Source: CAXXOZ01 sp963676435
Lineage (GTDB): Bacteria > Bacillota > Clostridia > Lachnospirales > Lachnospiraceae
Reading direction: 5' to 3'
Length of the DNA stretch: 64,000 nt
NCBI GenBank assembly: GCA_963676435.2
Contig: CAXXOZ010000007.1
Coordinates: 23,334-87,333, forward strand
In this document: positions 61,601 to 64,000 of the stretch, one piece after another
How positions within the stretch are numbered: position 1 is the stretch's first letter
Layout: each line of letters begins with the position of its first letter
Translations under genes and position numbers: made by a program
The notes under the pieces: generated by a model
The model's input: only the letters and a program-made list of their open reading frames with translations
Told to the model about the DNA's origin: nothing
Database searches by the model: none

Positions 61601-61905
61601 TTGTTGAAAAAGAAATATATAAAAAAGGTAAAAAATATCCTGAATTAACAACGGAAGAATTTACAGGATTGATAGAATATGTTAAAAATTCAGCAAAAAA
61701 AATAAGTGAAAATATGGAATCAGGAGATATATCAGTAAATCCATGTAGTACTTCAGAAAAGCTACCATGTGAATACTGTTCTTTTGGAGCGATATGTAAT
61801 TTTGATTCAAATTTAAATGATTATGAGGAAGTTCTTTTAGATAAAATAAGCCCTGAAGAAGTTTTGGAAAAAATTAAGGAGGGTATAAATAATAATGAGC
61901 GTTAA
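58639..61905 (+). CDS. addB: Helicase-exonuclease AddAB subunit AddB
   Basis: AddB is the partner of AddA in double-strand break end resection. It is an inactive-helicase-like subunit that reads Chi and carries a nuclease domain. The 1,088-residue protein has Walker A GSSGSGKS (about 8-15), a long helicase-fold body, and a C-terminal RecB-type nuclease with VIDYKSGN. An iron-sulfur cluster is indicated by one cysteine in NFVRCAYSHF (near 764) and the CEYCSFGAIC group (near 1044-1053), matching the family pattern. AAGGGAG precedes the ATG. It overlaps addA by eleven bases. The insertion sequence now separates it from nadE and may have changed its promoter. Confidence 0.95.
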   Translation: MPLRLILGSSGSGKSYKACKEIIEKSIQNPLLDFFIVVPEQFTLQTQKEIVKMHPNHGTMNIDIVSFERLAFRISEELGIKTPEILDDTGKSLVLRKIVEENKLSLNAFKSKIKMPGFVEEMKSMIAELYQYGIGEDTVNRIIDVSEKKPLLKAKIDDVSVIYKAFKKYLEDKFVTSEEILEILYKIIPKSNLIKNSEIYLDGFTGFTPIQYKVIEVLLKYSKKVNVCITINPENLNLNIIKEYELFNLSKHTIKNLVGICENNDISILEDEIISENPPYRFKTSKSIAYIEKNIFREKPGMEKENPEGIKISSFRNPTYEIEYVARMICKLVREEGYRYKDIAVITGSMEEIHHRIERAFKVNKIPTFIDYKKDILSNPFIESISSVLEIIEKDFSYESVFRYLRSGMSGIEKESIDRIENYVLENGIRGKKLWGESWNEELDSLKEDFYISVKNLSDRLNAENLRIKDFCTSLFEFIRINKMEDKLNNYAYDFYEEESFELSDEYLRIYKLTMDLLDEIVFLLGDEKASLSEFVKIIESGFVEIKVGLIPQTSDSVVVGDIERTRLKDIKVLFILNINEGTIPSLGKGRGLISDKEREFLKKENIELSPTFREKLFIQKFYLYLNLTKPSEKLFLSYSKGNAEGKSLRPSYLIYTIKNMFKDIEIEDEGEEYTIDYITSYQTALNFIANGIAKGEKYINEDQFKEAYSLIINDEESKEKINNLISLAFPEKENSYIDKAIAQVIYGDETNVSVSRLENFVRCAYSHFLNYGLKLLERKEYKIEAVDLGNLYHSSLETFNKKLIEKDYTLKNLPENIRKELVGECVEAVAEEYGNNVLKSNARNNYIINRLKRITDKTIWALTEHQKREKFEPKHFEKSFFDDLKGRIDRIDTYEDGDDVYVKVIDYKSGNNVYSIVDTYYNLQMQLVVYMDEAINIIKKEHPKKNVLPGGIFYYNIKDPFFARDENVMDEFRMTGALNAGLAKREVVEKEIYKKGKKYPELTTEEFTGLIEYVKNSAKKISENMESGDISVNPCSTSEKLPCEYCSFGAICNFDSNLNDYEEVLLDKISPEEVLEKIKEGINNNER

Positions 61906-64000
61906 ATTTACATATGATCAGCAAAAGGCCATTAATTTAAGAAATAAAAATATTTTAGTTTCAGCAGCAGCAGGTTCAGGAAAAACAGCTGTTTTGGTTG
62001 AACGAATTATTGATATTATTTCAAACCCTGAAAAACCTGTGGATGTGGACAGATTATTGGTAGTTACTTTTACAAATGCTGCTGCAGAAGAAATGAAAGA
62101 AAGAATTTTAGCAGCAATTGAAAAGAAGTGCTTAGAGAATCCAGAAAATGAACATTTAATCAGACAAAAAACCTATATACATTCTGCCCAGATCACAACG
62201 ATTCATAGTTTTTGTATGGACTTAATCAAAGAAAATTTTAATGAACTTGATATAGATCCAGGGTTTAGATTAGGTGATGAAGCAGAGCTAAAGCTTATAA
62301 AAACAGATGTTATGAATGAATTACTAAATGATTATTATGAAGAAGCAAGTGAGGGATTTTTAGACTTTATTGAGGCGTATTCTGGAAATAAAAGTGATGG
62401 TAATATAGATGAGTTGATTTTGAAAATATATGATTTTTCAAGAAGTCATCCTTGGCCGGAGGAGTGGCTTGAAAGTTGTGTTGATAATTATTTGGTGAAT
62501 CAAAATGATTTTGAAAAAACTGAATGGATGAAACAGTTACATATATTCATTAAAGAAATGCTCAATTCTTATTTTGAAGAAATTATAAAAGCCCTTAAGA
62601 TAACTGAGGAGCCAGACGGACCTTATATGTATGGGGATATCATAGAAGGTGAAAAAGAGCAGTTAGAAAAACTAATAAACATAAAATCATATACTGATAT
62701 TTATGAAATCATATCTGGGTTTGAATTTAAAAGACTTCCTAATAAGAAAGATGATTCAGTGAATCCAGATAAACGAAAAGAGGTTAAGAATAAAAGAGAT
62801 ACTATAAAAGATGGTATAAAAAGCATTGCTAAAAACTATTTTTCTCAATCATTAGATGGTTATTTAAAAGATATAAACGATTCATATAAACAAGTAGAAG
62901 TAATAATTAAACTTGCTAAAGAATTTTCTGAAAGGTATAAAAATAAAAAGAAAACAAGTAACATTCTTGATTTCAATGACTTAGAGCATTTTGCTTTGAA
63001 ACTTCTTATCAAAAAGGAAAATCAAGACATTGTATATACAAATGTAGCTGATGAACTGAGTGAGTATTATGAAGAAGTTATTATTGATGAGTATCAAGAT
63101 AGTAATAACTTGCAAGAAGTAATATTAAAGAGCGTGTCTGGAGAAAGGGTAACTAATCCCAATTTGATTTGCGTTGGTGATGTCAAACAAAGTATTTATA
63201 AATTTAGGATGGCTAGGCCTGAATTATTTATGGATAAATATGAAATATACCCAGAAGAAGATGTGGATAAAAACCAGAAAATAATTTTGGGAAAGAATTT
63301 TAGAAGTAGAAAAGAAATAATCGAATCGGTAAACATTATTTTTGAAAAAATAATGACGAAAAATATTGGAGGCATTAAATATGATTCTGGAAATGCTTTG
63401 TATTATGGTGCCGATTACCCGGAAATAAAAGATGGGCAAGAAAATAAGACAGAGATTTTGTTGGTTGAGGACATAGATAAAAACGGGAAAGAACTTGAGG
63501 CAATAGTTGTCGCAAAAAGGATAAAAGAGCTCATAAATACAGGGTTTGAGGTTAATGATAAAGAAAGTGGCGAAATGCGTCAAATTAAATATAGTGATAT
63601 AGTTATATTGTTGCGTGGAGTTAAGGGTTGGTCAGAAATATACGAAGAAGCTTTTAATGAAGAAGCAATTCCTTGTTACAGTGAGACTAGGGAAGGTTAT
63701 TTTGATGCTTTGGAAATTAGAACGACACTTAACTTTTTGAATATTATTGATAATCCTAGACAAGACATACCTTTTGTTAGTGTATTAAAATCTAATATTG
63801 TGAATATCAGCTCGAATGAGCTGGCTATTATAAAAGCTGAAACATTTGGAGAAGATTTTTATGAAAACGTTTGTGAATATATAGAGAGTGGAAAAAATCA
63901 TGAATTAAAATGTAAATTAAAAAGCTTCATTGAAAAATTAAAAGAATACAGAAGAAAATCAGAATATTTATCAGTATATGAAATGCTTCTTATATATTAG
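61895..64000 (+). CDS. addA: Helicase-exonuclease AddAB subunit AddA, ends in an in-frame TAG at the window edge
   Basis: AddA is the SF1 helicase/nuclease of the AddAB enzyme. 701 residues are encoded here. Motif I is SAAAGSGKT (about 20-28), motif Ia VVTFTNAAAEEM, motif Ic TIHSFCMDLI, motif II VIIDEYQDSN, motif III VGDVKQSIYKFR, motif IV LGKNFRSRKEI. The frame then reads EMLLIY and TAG (63998-64000), the last base of the window. AddA proteins usually have about 1,150-1,250 residues, so the RecB-like nuclease and the last helicase motifs would be missing. It may be a premature stop or a frameshift; the continuation is not visible. AAGGAGGG precedes the ATG, inside addB. Confidence 0.92.
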   Translation: MSVKFTYDQQKAINLRNKNILVSAAAGSGKTAVLVERIIDIISNPEKPVDVDRLLVVTFTNAAAEEMKERILAAIEKKCLENPENEHLIRQKTYIHSAQITTIHSFCMDLIKENFNELDIDPGFRLGDEAELKLIKTDVMNELLNDYYEEASEGFLDFIEAYSGNKSDGNIDELILKIYDFSRSHPWPEEWLESCVDNYLVNQNDFEKTEWMKQLHIFIKEMLNSYFEEIIKALKITEEPDGPYMYGDIIEGEKEQLEKLINIKSYTDIYEIISGFEFKRLPNKKDDSVNPDKRKEVKNKRDTIKDGIKSIAKNYFSQSLDGYLKDINDSYKQVEVIIKLAKEFSERYKNKKKTSNILDFNDLEHFALKLLIKKENQDIVYTNVADELSEYYEEVIIDEYQDSNNLQEVILKSVSGERVTNPNLICVGDVKQSIYKFRMARPELFMDKYEIYPEEDVDKNQKIILGKNFRSRKEIIESVNIIFEKIMTKNIGGIKYDSGNALYYGADYPEIKDGQENKTEILLVEDIDKNGKELEAIVVAKRIKELINTGFEVNDKESGEMRQIKYSDIVILLRGVKGWSEIYEEAFNEEAIPCYSETREGYFDALEIRTTLNFLNIIDNPRQDIPFVSVLKSNIVNISSNELAIIKAETFGEDFYENVCEYIESGKNHELKCKLKSFIEKLKEYRRKSEYLSVYEMLLIY

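Noticed and set aside
1..64000. CRISPR arrays, tRNA, rRNA or prophage
   Set aside because: No regularly spaced repeats, cloverleaf sequences, ribosomal RNA segments or phage structural genes were seen in the gaps.

Overview
The window is AT-rich DNA from a low-GC Gram-positive anaerobe, most likely a member of the Clostridia close to Lachnospiraceae. The evidence is the gene order rho-rpmE-DUF1385-prmC-prfA, class III fructose-bisphosphatase, a FapA-like DUF342 protein, the DUF5717/DUF5716 locus, AddAB recombination, a lysine riboswitch before dapAB, and strong AGGAGG-type ribosome binding sites. I see no tRNA, rRNA, CRISPR array or prophage. The species is not identifiable from the window alone.

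Layout. 1-9.6 kb: end of rho, rpmE, then DUF1385-prmC-prfA followed by two PLP aminotransferases, a cell-wall amidase, a macrodomain protein and an HD-GYP phosphodiesterase. 9.66-11.36 kb: an ISLre2-type insertion sequence whose right end stops 8 bp before the -35 of clpB. 11.4-14 kb: clpB, with a perfect 10-bp-arm inverted repeat over its -10 region. 14-19.6 kb: a three-gene ABC-2 exporter (- strand) divergent from a NarL-type sensor/regulator pair and a lipoprotein, with a shared TGACA-N2-TGTCA operator candidate. 19.6-24.8 kb: a DUF4405 membrane protein and a FetAB-type transporter (- strand), divergent from an ArsR repressor, a free-standing HMA protein and a Zn/Cd P-type ATPase. 24.8-27.5 kb: a DUF4143-type ATPase and citrate synthase.

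27.6-42.6 kb is a long co-directional block: rarA, a phosphodiesterase-like protein, DUF5717, an actin/Hsp70-like DUF5716-type gene, a TPR gene, a coiled-coil membrane protein, valS, a FapA-like protein, a 48-residue protein and a zinc-ribbon/TPR membrane protein. The DUF5716-type and TPR genes each carry a +1 frameshift. This block is the best candidate here for an undescribed multi-protein system.

42.7-56.8 kb is core metabolism and cell-wall housekeeping: PBP1A, YigZ, TypA, a CobO-like enzyme, lysine-riboswitch-controlled dapAB, lgt, fbp, mgsA, an MBL-fold protein and nadE. 56.86-58.61 kb: a second insertion sequence, flanked by 13-bp direct repeats, inserted between the nadE stop codon and addB. 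The window ends in addA, whose frame reaches an in-frame TAG at the last base, about 500 residues short of normal AddA length.

Most convergent gene pairs share one compact bidirectional hairpin terminator. Fbp and MgsA act at adjacent points of hexose/triose-phosphate metabolism. DapA and DapB feed diaminopimelate and lysine to the wall that PBP1A and the amidase build and remodel, while Lgt lipidates proteins such as the 19.2-kb lipoprotein.
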